Origin: Chlamydomonas sphaeroides
Lineage: Eukaryota > Chlorophyta > Chlorophyceae > Chlamydomonadales > Chlamydomonadaceae
Assembly: GCA_001662425.1 (NCBI GenBank)
Contig: BDDC01000337.1
Location: forward strand, 1,639 to 65,638
Direction of reading: 5' to 3'
Length of the DNA stretch: 64,000 bases
Of the stretch, positions 54,401 through 64,000 are shown one piece after another. The notes under the pieces were generated by a model that did no database searches, was not told the DNA's origin, and saw only the letters and a program-made list of their open reading frames with translations. The number at the start of each line of letters is the position of its first letter. Position 1 is the first letter of the stretch. Position numbers and translations under genes: made by a program.

Positions 54401-57400
54401 TTGGAGCCGCCCACCGCCAGGTGGTGTGTGGCGCCGTCGGCCTCGCAGGGCCGGCTGGAGAAGGCCACGGCGCGCGAGGCAAAGCCCACCACCGCGGACC
54501 GCTCCATAGTGCGGCCCGCCACGTCCCACACGTACACCACCTGTTGGGGTGATAAGGGGGGCGTGCGGAGGCTTGCTGAGTATGTACAGGGCATCTGTCG
54601 CAGCTAGCGGGCTTGCTAAGTATCACACATCTTATTGCAGCTAGCGTGCTGCGAGCCGCTGCCGCGTGGCCTCAAGGCTGAGGGCAAGCTGCCGGCGCCC
54701 TGCGGCCAAGCGGAGCTGCGGCCCCCGCCCCCCAACACGAAGACGCGCCGCAGGCGCACCTTGTCCGAGGCGGTGGCTGCGCGCTGCGGCAGGCGCGGGT
54801 GGAAGGCCACCGCCCACACGTCGTCGCAGTGGCCGTGCACCAGCACGTCCTGGAGGGCGGGGGGCGGGGTTGGGTTCGTGGGGGGATGGGGAGCATTGCG
54901 TTTGCGGGGGTTTGAGGGGACGGGTTTGAGGGGCGGGAGGAGCCTATCGCTGCCTGCATAGCCGCCCTCCCACTTGTCGCGTGACATACCGTGTGTGCAA
55001 GTCCTCACCTCACCTCGGAAGCCCGACTGCCCCCAACCCCCTGCACCCCCCAGCCACGCCACGCCCCCGTCGCCGCACCTGCATGCCCTCCCCGAGCTCC
55101 AGCACGTCGCACTGGTTGGTGCCCACCAGCACCACCCCCCGCCCCGAGTCCCAGTCCAGCGAGCGGATGACGGCGCCGCGATCCGGCAGCGCGCTGCGAG
55201 CCGCCGCCAGACGGGGAGGGAAGTGGGTGTCAATCCACACGTGGGAGGGCGTGGAAGGCCCGAATGCAGTGGCCGGAGGGCGGGGGGCGGAAGTAAGGCT
55301 AGGGCGGGCGGGCCGCCACGGCTGCGCTCCGCGACGCTGGCTGGTGATGGCCAAGTCACACAACCCGACAGGTACACATGCCTGCGCTGCGTGCGGTGCC
55401 AGATACTGAAGCAGTGCTGGCGCCGCCAGCTCTCACTGCTCCGCGCGCGGTGCTTACGCGCCCAGCTCTCACCTGCGCACCATCAGGGCCGGGCCCGCGA
55501 AGCGGCCCTCCACCAGCGAGCCGTCGCTCACGTCCCAGCGCAGGATGGTGCCGTCGGCGCCGCCTGCGGGGTTCAAGCCATCGTGCGTGAGCGGTAGGGC
55601 CCGAGGGGCAGGGCGACGCGAGCTTTGGGGCCCCACAGCAGGCAGGGATGTGCCAACCAGAGCACACTCCCACCACACCACCACACCGGCATATGTCCAG
55701 ACAAGCTCGATTGCCCGCGCCCCGCGCCTGCCTGCTGCACGGCCGCAACCCCTACCCGTGAGCAGGATGCGCTTCTCTATGGAGCCGCTGTCGGGGTGGC
55801 GCAGCTCCGCCAGGCGCATGCCGCGCAGCCCCGTGTACGCCACGTGGCCGTCGGGCTGGATAAACTGGGGGCCGCGGGCGTGGCCCGCCACCGCCTTGAC
55901 CGCGGTGGTGCCCTGGCATGGCGGGCGGAAAGGATGGGGGATACTAGCTCACAGGCCCGGGGTCACAGTTGTTGGCGCCGTGCACCCGACACACCCATGC
56001 ACATAGCCTCCATGTCCGGAGCGAGGCGTACGCACCGCCAGCGTTTGAGCTGCCCGGCCCCCTGCCGCGGTTTGCGGGAGGCCCTCGCCCCGCCTACCCG
56101 GAAGATGTACAGCTGGCCGTCCGCCATGCCCGCCACCACCAGGCATTCGGCGCCGCCCTCCTGCGGGGCCGGGGTCAGGCGGGCCAGGTAGAGCCTGAGT
56201 CTGGAAGCTGCGTAGCACAGATCGGCCCACGATCAAAGGTGGGGAGGCTCGGGGCCAGCCAGGCCTCGCCATTGCTTGCAAGAAGAAGCCCAGGCGGTTG
56301 GGGAGGGGACCAGGCTGGCGAGCGGGCGGGCCGAGATAGGACCCGAGCGCCCATGCTCAAAGAGTGCTAGCCTGCGACCCCGGCCTTGCGCCATACGCCC
56401 CGAGAGCTCCCAGGCTTGTGCCCCCACCTGGCGCGGCGGCAGCCATGCGGCCGAGTGCACGTTCTGCATGTCCAGGCGGCCCGTGTTGAGCACCTGCGGG
56501 GACCAGACCAGCACGTGGCATCATCAAGCCGCTGCTACCGCACAACTATCAGTACCTGCTTCCCAGCACGGATCGCAGCGTGGCTCGACGGTGGGGCCGG
56601 AGTTGCCGCCGGCCACCGCGCCGCCCCATGCGAAGGAGCACGTGCTGTGCGGCGCCAGGGATACATCCGTTGCCGCCAGAGCGGCACCTAGGCGCCTCCA
56701 TGCGCTGGAGGCGCGGCAGCCTGGCTTGCCTACGGCATATGGGGTCCCACACTGAAGCGCCACCCTACCCACGGCTGCGGACACCGCACGCGGCTGCCGT
56801 GCCTGCCCCCAGCTGACGGGGCTAGCCCCCAACCCTCGGCCCAATCCCCAGGGGGAGGAAAGGCCGGCAGGCCGCACCTTGGCCGCCCATGCGTTGCCGC
56901 CCTCGCGGCTCCACATCTTGATGTGCTTCTTGCCGTAGGTCAGGAAGGCGTGCGGCACGGCCGGGTAGCGGCCCGCGTAGGGGTTCCACTCCACGCCGTA
57001 CACCTGGCGGGTCGGGGCGGGGGTGGCGGGGTTGCAGGCCGCACAGAGTTGAAAGTGGCTTTGCAGGATACCGGTACGCTGGAACATACAATGATCAGCT
57101 GATAAGCTTCAGTAACTAGGGTATGCCTAGCGCTTACTACATCAACGTTGCCAAAGCGTCCACTGAAGCCCTGCTAGTCGTGATTGTGAGCCCCGCAGCT
57201 CACCTGCGGCGGGTCGCCCATCTGGCCCTTGCCGCTGCCGTCCTGCCGCCCCCGGCGCCAGTCGTACACGTACACCGTGTGGCCGTTGTCGTTGGCCACC
57301 GCAGCCAGGAACACGCCGTCAGAGGAGAAGCCCAACGCGGAGAAGCCGCGGTCCTCCTGCGGCAGCAGCGGGGGCGGCGGGGGCAACCGGTCTGGAAGGC

Positions 57401-60400
57401 CCCTCGCGCCATCCGGCACCTTGTCCGGACTGTGCGCCTTCGCTCGCACGCTCCATGCCCCACGCATGCTCGCCTAGGCACGGCCACCCAACCCTGCTGT
57501 CCCCACCCCAGCCGCTACCCGCTGGCCCCACCCAGCTCCACGGCGCCACGCAAGGAGGATGGCCGCACGCACTCCCCCACCCGCAGTCCCCGCCTCGCAG
57601 CCCCTGTTACCGAGACCCGCGCGCTCTCGCCTTGCGGAAGTTGATGCGCGCCAGCTGCGGCTCGCCCTGCTGGCTGCCCAGGCGGCTGTCCCAGCAGCAG
57701 ATGTAGGGCCCCTCGGAGTGGCTGGTGACCTGCCGGGCGTAGGGCGTGGGCGTAGGGGTGGGAAGGACTTGACATGCAGGCGACGAGCAAGCCCCCCTGG
57801 TTGAGTGCATGCGCGGCCGGGTGGCCGTGCTGCGTGGAGGCAGCACCGAGGCGGCCGGCGCGGGGCCGAGATGCGCCAGGTCTGCTGAGCTTGTTCGCGC
57901 GTGGGAAGCGGTTGGAAGCCGTGCCTGGGCAGTGGCCACGATGGTCCGCGGCGGGTACTTGTTGCCGTTGATGTCGACCTGGGGGGGTGGAGGGGGTGGA
58001 GGGGGCCAAGGGGCCAGGCCAGAGCGCAGGCGCCGTGTCAGCACGCAGCGTGTGCCTCTGGGACACGGGCGCCCGCTGCTGCTCATGGCCCACGGCGGCA
58101 CGAGCCCGCGGATGGATGCCCCGGGCTGGGGCACAACTCATGGCCGCATGCCAGCCGGCAAGGAGCCGCCGTACTCCCGTGCATCGGCGCATCGGTCCAT
58201 AGGGACATCGTGGCTACAACCCACAGACAAGGGGGCTGTGCCTCACCTCGGCGGGGCAGATGGCCATGGCCTTGATGTCGTCGGTGTGGCCCAGGAAAAA
58301 ATGCTGGCTGTGGCCGCTGCCGCCGGCCGCAGAGCCGGGCGCGCCGCCGCGCTTCGTGTACACCACGCCCACGCCCGCCACGAAGTACACAACCTGCCGC
58401 GGCATGAAGCGGGGCCGCCGGCTTGCGGCGGCGGAGCAGGAGAGGCCCGCCCATCCCCAGCCCACACCGTGTCGAAGGCCCTGATGAATGCAGTACCAAC
58501 GGGCACGAGGCCCGCTGCCCAGCCCCACCTGGCCCTTGGAGTTATAGAACAGGTTCTGGCTGGTGGCGTCCTTGCCTGCGGGTTTGCGGAGAGGGCACGT
58601 TCACGCGACAGGGCCAGCACGCGGTGCGCGCCGGCCCGGCGTCACAGCCGGCGCCGTGCAGTACGGCAGGCCACCGGCACCGTACCGTTGTAGCCGTACA
58701 CAAACTGCAGTACCAGGCGCGTGTTGGGCAGCTCGGAGGAGCGCGCGCCGTCCACCTGCCCGTGGGGGATGCAGGCACAGCGCAAGGTGAGCGGAGCAGC
58801 AGGTTGAGGCAAAGGGTCCCTCCGCCGCCCCCCACATCAGCATGCCCCTCCCATGTCCAACGCTTCATGCACCCACATGCCCCACATGCCCCACCTGCGG
58901 GTCCCAGTTCGTGGGCGTGTACAGCGGCTTGCGGCAGCGCTTGTCCTTGATCTTGCCGTGGAAGTTGGCTGCCATGACGTCCTTGAACGGGCCCGCGCGG
59001 CCTGTACGATGAAACGAATGCGGCATGTGCGGTCACCCAGCCACCTGTGCCCCGCAGCTGAGCGCACCGCTGGCTCCCGGCATCGGTGCGAGCGCAGCCC
59101 GCACGGCATGGCATGCTGCATAGTGGCAGCAGCACTCACTGGGCATCTCCTCGGCCAGCTGCCGGCTGGGCTGCGTGAGCAGCGCGTGCGCGAACCGCGC
59201 GTACGGCAGGCGGTCCTTGAAGCCGAAGCGCTCGAACAGCTGCTGCGCGGCGGGCACGGAGCAGGGCACGCCCAGCTGCTGCGACATGGCGCAGAACTCG
59301 TCCCACGACACGTCGCCGCTGCCGTCGTCCACCGACCTAGCGAGTGGGAGGGGGGCAGGCGGGCAAGGTGCAACGATGAGCATCAAGAACCACCGTGCGT
59401 GTGCAAGTCTCGTGCATGTGTAAATGACGTACGTGAGCATTTCGGGCACCGTGGGTCCCGGCCCTAGCCCCGGCCCCCAGCCTCACGCTGCTGCGCGCCT
59501 CCCAGCCCCCGACCCACTTGAACAGCCGCAGCAGCAGGCTCTTGCTGTCCTCGTACACGCTCCGCCGCTCCCGCAGCGCGTCCCGGATGCGGTCCTCCAG
59601 CATCGCCAGACCCGCGGCCGTCAGGTCGGGCTCGTCACCGGCCTCGCTGCGATGGGGCCGGGTAGCATGGCAACACGAGCAGCGGCGTCACGGCGCGGCA
59701 GGGCGCGTTACGCAACCCCGGCGTCGCAGAGCGCACAGCCCCATGCGAGCCCCGCGCCCCTGCCCTGGGGCCTCCCGGGGGCTGCAGAGGCGGCCAGGCG
59801 ACATGGGTTCATGGCAGGAGGGCGGTGCGGTGGCGAGGACGGAGCCAGCCCTGCATTGGGTCCCCGGCCCTGCCCGCCCCCGCGCCACGCTCCAAAGGCC
59901 AAGCATGCGTCCCGCCCACCCAGCCCAGCCTCCTCCCAGCCCGCCGCCCCACCTTAGCCCCATGTCCGCCATGCTGCGCTCCACGCCGCCCACCTCCGCG
60001 AACGCGCGCCGGCCCACCGCCAGCGGCCCCGTGTCGTAGCCCACCAGGCCCGGGGTCTGCCTGCGGCCCGCCGCCGGCCCGCCGGGGCCCGCAAACGCGC
60101 CCCCACCCCCTCCACCGCCGCCTCCGCCGCCACCGCCGCCGCCACCTAGGCCGCCTGCCCGGCGTGTGCCTGGCGCCAGGCCCCCACCAACGGCCTCCAT
60201 GGTGCCGAGGCCGGGGCCCTTGAGGTCCATGCCGATGCCCTGCAGCGGCCGCGTGGTCTTGCCACCGGCCATGGTGGCGCCAGCGGGCTTGATGATCTTG
60301 GCTGCGGCAGGCAGGAAAGGAGGGAGGGAGACGCGCACGGGGTTGCAGCGGAGCCACGGGAGGTTGCTGTGGCTTCGCGCTGATGATGATGGCCGAGGCG

Positions 60401-61252
60401 CAGGCCCGCCGCTGGGGTGTGCTGAGGCAGGGGTGCTAGGGCGGCGGGTGCGCTGGCCAAGGCCCAAGCGCAACGGCCGTGGCCGTGGCCGTGGCTGCGA
60501 CAAGGGTTGCGGCGCGCAGGGCCAAGGGTGAGGGCTGGAGCCATGTGGGTCGGGCCGCGTGGGGTCAGGCAAGGCTTGGAGGCGTGGACACCAACCGAGT
60601 ACCACTGGCACTGGTTCAGGTCATGATCACTCAAGGGCAGCACCGGCCGCGCCATCGCCGCATGACTGTGTGGGCCCTGGCTTGGGGAGAGCCTTCACAA
60701 GACCCCGGCCGGCAGCCGCAGTAACATCCGCCGCCACCCCAGGGCGCACCCATGGTCCCAAACGGCGGCGCCTTGGGCAGGTCCTTCTTAGGCATCTCGT
60801 CCCACGCGTTCCTGGCGCCCCCCGAGGCTGGTCGGATGCGGTCGCGCACACCGCCCGCGTGGCCGGCGCCGCCGGTGGCGCCTGGCGCGCCGCCTGGCCC
60901 AGCCGAGGGCGGCCGCACGCGCCCCGCGGAGGGCGGCCTGCGGGAGCGGCAGCGGGCGCAGGGTCGAGGTTTGGAGGGGATGCGGGAGGAGGGTAGCGGT
61001 GAGGAGCGGATGACGCGATATGACGCACCTGGCCGGGCCGCCACCGCCGCCGCCTCCACCGCCGGCGTCGGCGCCTGCGCGCGGGTCGCCGCCGCGCTGG
61101 GTGGGCGCCTTGCCCCAGGTGCCGCCCAGGCCTCCGCCGTAGCCGCCGACGTATGCACCAGGAGCCCGATCACCGCCTGGGCCCGCGTTGGCAGCGCGCA
61201 CGGCGCCAGCCAAGCGGGCCCGGGTCGAGTCTCCCATGGTGTTGCCCGTCAT
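51413..61252 (-). CDS. EMAP-like protein (EF-hand-like, HELP and WD40 repeats)
   Basis: Twenty-seven exons, 5' to 3': 61029..61252, 60750..60937, 59953..60301, 59518..59646, 59140..59336, 58895..59001, 58686..58755, 58529..58575, 58247..58393, 57925..57978, 57631..57729, 57204..57356, 56878..57003, 56428..56493, 56098..56160, 55756..55912, 55473..55563, 55079..55193, 54760..54849, 54388..54540, 53953..54041, 53641..53730, 53309..53403, 53086..53154, 52650..52873, 52157..52271 and 51413..51873, predicting 1255 aa. Residues 1-250 are Gly-rich and disordered. An EF-hand-like pair lies at about 270-360, with loop VDDGSGDVSWDE at 299-310. The HELP motif starts near 405 (TRLVLQFVYGYNG, VVYFVAGVGVVY, then FFLGHTDDIKAMAI). 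Two WD40 propellers follow, with VYGVEWNP, TILRWDVS, WAVAFHP, VYVWDVAG, RGIDWSTDG and FGIWPDGSDGTDVNAV-like EML hallmarks. The tail is Pro/Gly-rich with an acidic end. EML proteins bind microtubules; an axonemal or cytoskeletal role is likely here. Two introns are GC-AG. Confidence 0.92.
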
Positions 61253-61915
61253 GAGGGCTGCCGCTAGTCAGCTGCCGGACCCCGGGTGTCGAGGGCCCAG
61301 TCAGGGCCTTGCGGACCAAGGGCTCGTCAACTCCTGCAGCTGTGATCGAGGATGCGTCCGCGCCGTGTGTAGTAAGCGTTGGGTCGCGAGGGCGTACTCG
61401 ACAGAGGAGCAAGGAATGCCAGTTAGGTAGGAAGTCGCTGCACAGTGATGCCAGTCGCTGACGCTAGAGTTTACTAGCTGCGCAAGCGGTTCGTGACTAG
61501 AGCGTGTCAAGCGCCGGGTTCGGGAATGGTCGTGCGTACGCGAAGTCGCGTTGCAGCTGATTGCTCTTGACCTCCATCGTTATTACACCATGTTGCTGCC
61601 AACGTATCTGGGTGCGTTTGCGAAAGCGAGTCGCTGAAGTCAATGCTTTTGTCGCGGAAAAGCCTTGCTGCACAACAGAACCAGGTATCTTCGCAGAGCG
61701 GTCGCTTATCGCCAAATTACAATCCTAGCTGAAGTTCCAGTTAGGGTTGGGCGAAGCAGGCGAACACGCGTCCCTCGAAAGGCACGAACCTTGCGCAGAT
61801 CTGCCCGCCAATAGCCCCACGCCTCCCAGTCGTCATTGAAACAAGTCATAATACTTGGCATCCTGCCCCTCACTCTCTTGCCACTCGCCATCCACTCCGC
61901 TCGCTGAAACCTACC
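61253..61915. other. Intergenic: EMAP-like promoter and FKBP-like 3' flank
   Basis: Both neighbours are on the minus strand. TTACA at 61717 to 61721 is a candidate polyadenylation signal for the upstream TPR gene. The part closest to 61252 would hold the EMAP-like promoter and 5' UTR. No other element is evident. Confidence 0.5.
61717..61721 (-). terminator. Candidate TGTAA polyadenylation signal for FKBP-like gene
   Basis: TGTAA on the minus strand about 195 bases beyond the stop of the FKBP-like gene, at a typical distance. Confidence 0.4.
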
Positions 61916-64000
61916 TCAAAATTCCACGTGCTCGGCCGCTCCCTGGCCGACGGGCGCTAACCCCTCACCCGCGTGGCGCGGCTCAGGCAACGGCATCCGC
62001 CAGATCTGCAACAGCAAGGCACCACGCCGCCATTGTCATGGTGCAAGGTACCGCGCAGCCAGGGTCAAGGGATGCCGGGTCGCACAGCGCCCGACCATAT
62101 ACCCCATGCGGCCACCCGTGCGGACACCCGTACCGGCACTGCAAACCCACCGAGCCCCATCCCCTTCCGCCCCCCAAAATCCTCACCTTGACCACCCGGT
62201 ATACCAGGTGCAGGCATATGAGCGCGTACGCCCACCACGGCAGCGCCCACCAGGGGAAGCGCCGCTGCGTCGCCAGGCGCTGCGCGTCCAGCGCCGCCCT
62301 CATCTTGCGGTTGCGCGCCGCCGCCAGCGAGCGCTGCATGCGGCGGAGAACCACATCGGCCTCGCGCGCGTCGTAGCGCGCAGAGGCCTGGGGGCCCGGA
62401 ACCGGCGGGGACGGAGGTATCCCGCTTGCTGCGCTGCTACCGGCTGGGTGACGAGGGCCGAGGCCACTTATCGTCGCGGCTTGCGGCCCCTCGCCCCGCA
62501 GATGGCTACCGGTAGTCGCCGGCGTAACCCGGCCCGGAGCGGCCCCCGCGCGGACGCGTCCCTTGTAGCCCAAGGCACCCAGCCCATGCCCCTCGCCACG
62601 CCCCTCACGCACCCGCGTGTTACTTGACATACAAACGAACACCTCCACGCACGTACCTTGCGCGCCTCCGGGTCCAGCTCCAGTTGGTCCTCAGGGTCGC
62701 GGCCGCTCGGCCCCGGCCCCTCGTCCTCGTCCTCCTCGCCCTCGGCGCGCGCCGCCGCCGCCGCCGCCGCGCCCGCCACCGCTAGCTGCCGCACCAGCTC
62801 CGCCTCGTCCGCTACCTGGCCGCTGATGCCTGAGGCGCCCGCCTCCCCGGCGGCCCCCTGGCGGTCGTCGTACAGCGGCTTGCCATGGAACATGTTGCCA
62901 TACAGCCCGCGCTCCTTTCTGCGCACAGCAGGCGAGCGGGGGTAAGGACACACGGCACAGGGCACAGCCGTGACCAGCCCGAATGACAGGCATGCGAAGG
63001 GGCTTGGCGGGTGCAGCAGCGCACCCGACCATCCCGCCGACAACCCCAGGCACCCCGCCTCCCATTGCGCGCATCAGCCCTCCGCCAGCAGCGCACCGGC
63101 AGCACATGCCCCTTGCGCAAAATCAACCCGTGCACTTCCGATATCACACCGCAACTTTCCGACGCACCTCCGCAGCTCGCGCAGCTCGTGTTGTGTGGCT
63201 GCCAGCGCCAGCCGGACCTCGCTGTTGGCGGGCTCCAGCGAGTTGGCCTCGGCCAGGTCCGCCACCGCCGCCTCCAGGCCGGCCGTGGTATCGGCGCTGC
63301 GGTGCGCCAGCGACCGGCGGTACAGCGCCTTGACGTTGTACGGGTCGTACTTGAGTGCCTTGCTGTACGGCAGGGGTACGGCGAGGGTGCGGCGAGGGTA
63401 CAAGCTGGTTTCAAGGAGAGTGGTAGCACGGGTGCTGCCATCTCTGTGGGCGCTTAGAAGCTGAGATGTGCCAAATCTCCCTTGCTGCCACCGAATGAAC
63501 TGCTCTTCATCCGAGGCCACCTATGTGTGGTGCGATGCATATGCTCGCTCGCTGCCCCGCGTGTTCCCTACTTGTCCAGGCTACGCGCGCGACTCACGTG
63601 CACGCGTACGCTGCGTCCGCGGACAAGCCCAGCTGCAGCAGGCAGGCGGCGGCGTTGCAGAAGCACACAGCCAGAAGGTGGTAGGCCTGGGCGGGCCGGC
63701 AGGGGGGCAGGCGAGGGCGCTCGAGGCCAGCCGCGGCCAAGCAGCGACTGGGCGGCAGGCTGCGGAACCCGCGCAGTGCAGCCGCTTGCGGACACTGTCC
63801 GCTGGCTCCCAAAGGCTAGCGACAGCTGCACATGAAGCTACACTGCTACAAAGTGGCGCGCGGAGGCGCGCGGCAAGGACTCTGCATGCCGACAGCTGGC
63901 TCGCTGTCTGTCTGACGGTGGCTGTGCACACAGACGGTCGTCCTGCAGTGCCCTGTGGGCGCACCTGCTCCCGCTCCGGCGCCTCCAGCTGATCGGCGGC
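61916..64000 (-). CDS. FKBP-type TPR protein with C-terminal membrane anchor (3' part only)
   Basis: Six exons are visible, 5' to 3': 63965..>64000 (continues beyond the window), 63598..63686, 63168..63362, 62657..62918, 62187..62387 and 61916..62005, giving the last 290 aa. The TPR block reads CFCNAAACLLQLGLSADAAY, ALKYDPYNVKALYRRSLAH, then ADLAEANSLEPANSEVRLAL. It is capped by RRKERGLYGNMFHGK, which matches the helix after the TPRs of large immunophilins (FKBP51/52, plant FKBP42). An acidic, Ala-rich stretch follows. A basic helix leads into a hydrophobic anchor (WWALPWWAYALICLHLVYRV), with about 30 residues after it. Such proteins bind the Hsp90 C-terminus through the TPR and sit on a membrane, like FKBP42/TWD1 or FKBP38. 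The peptidyl-prolyl isomerase domain would lie outside the window and is not seen. The last exon is supported only by splice consensus and phase. Confidence 0.78.

Overview
This is a stretch of nuclear genome from a GC-rich, intron-dense eukaryote. A green alga of the Chlamydomonas/Volvox type fits best. Genes are split into many short exons with GTGAGT-, GTGCGT- or GTGGGG-like donors and CAG acceptors. TGTAA, the volvocine polyadenylation signal, lies downstream of several genes. There are organelle-targeting N-termini and plant-type protein families, and nothing bacterial (no operons, no Shine-Dalgarno sites). I built the gene models by hand from conserved protein blocks, reading-phase continuity and splice-site consensus. 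Apart from the antisense fragment at 45.1 to 46.0 kb, every model reads through all junctions without a frame break.

Layout. 1 to 3.6 kb: no convincing gene, but one copy of a dispersed repeat. 3.6 to 6.9 kb (+): a coiled-coil protein ending in a degenerate kinase-like domain. 7.8 to 9.4 kb (+): frataxin. 10.4 to 11.4 kb (-): RNA polymerase III subunit RPC8. 12.2 to 17.9 kb (-): a 14-exon LETM1-like protein. 18.8 to 21.3 kb (-): a siroheme-type tetrapyrrole methyltransferase with altered signature residues. 22.0 to 25.4 kb (+): a secreted protein with two fibronectin-III domains. 27.4 to 30.1 kb (-): a GATA-type zinc-finger, glutamine-rich regulator. 30.1 to 38.5 kb: a repeat-bearing gene desert with a 397-base assembly gap. 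38.5 to 43.8 kb (-): WDR43/UTP5. 44.5 to 49.2 kb (+): ethanolamine/choline phosphotransferase, with a decayed antisense coding fragment in its second intron. 50.7 to 51.1 kb (-): LSM1. 51.4 to 61.3 kb (-): a 27-exon EMAP-like protein with an EF-hand-like region, a HELP motif and WD40 repeats. 61.9 kb to the right edge (-): the 3' part of an FKBP-type TPR protein with a C-terminal membrane anchor.

The genes do not form one pathway. Frataxin (Fe-S assembly) and the tetrapyrrole methyltransferase (siroheme) both belong to iron cofactor metabolism. RPC8, WDR43 and LSM1 all belong to RNA production or turnover. Neighbours are arranged head-to-head (methyltransferase/FN3 protein; WDR43/phosphotransferase), tail-to-tail (frataxin/RPC8; FN3/GATA) or in tandem, as is ordinary in compact algal genomes. 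The most unusual content is the kinase-like domain lacking catalytic residues, the altered methyltransferase motifs, the CX4C GATA finger, two consecutive GC-AG introns in the EMAP-like gene, a triplicated 207-base unit inside a WDR43 intron, and the antisense frameshifted fragment inside the phosphotransferase gene.
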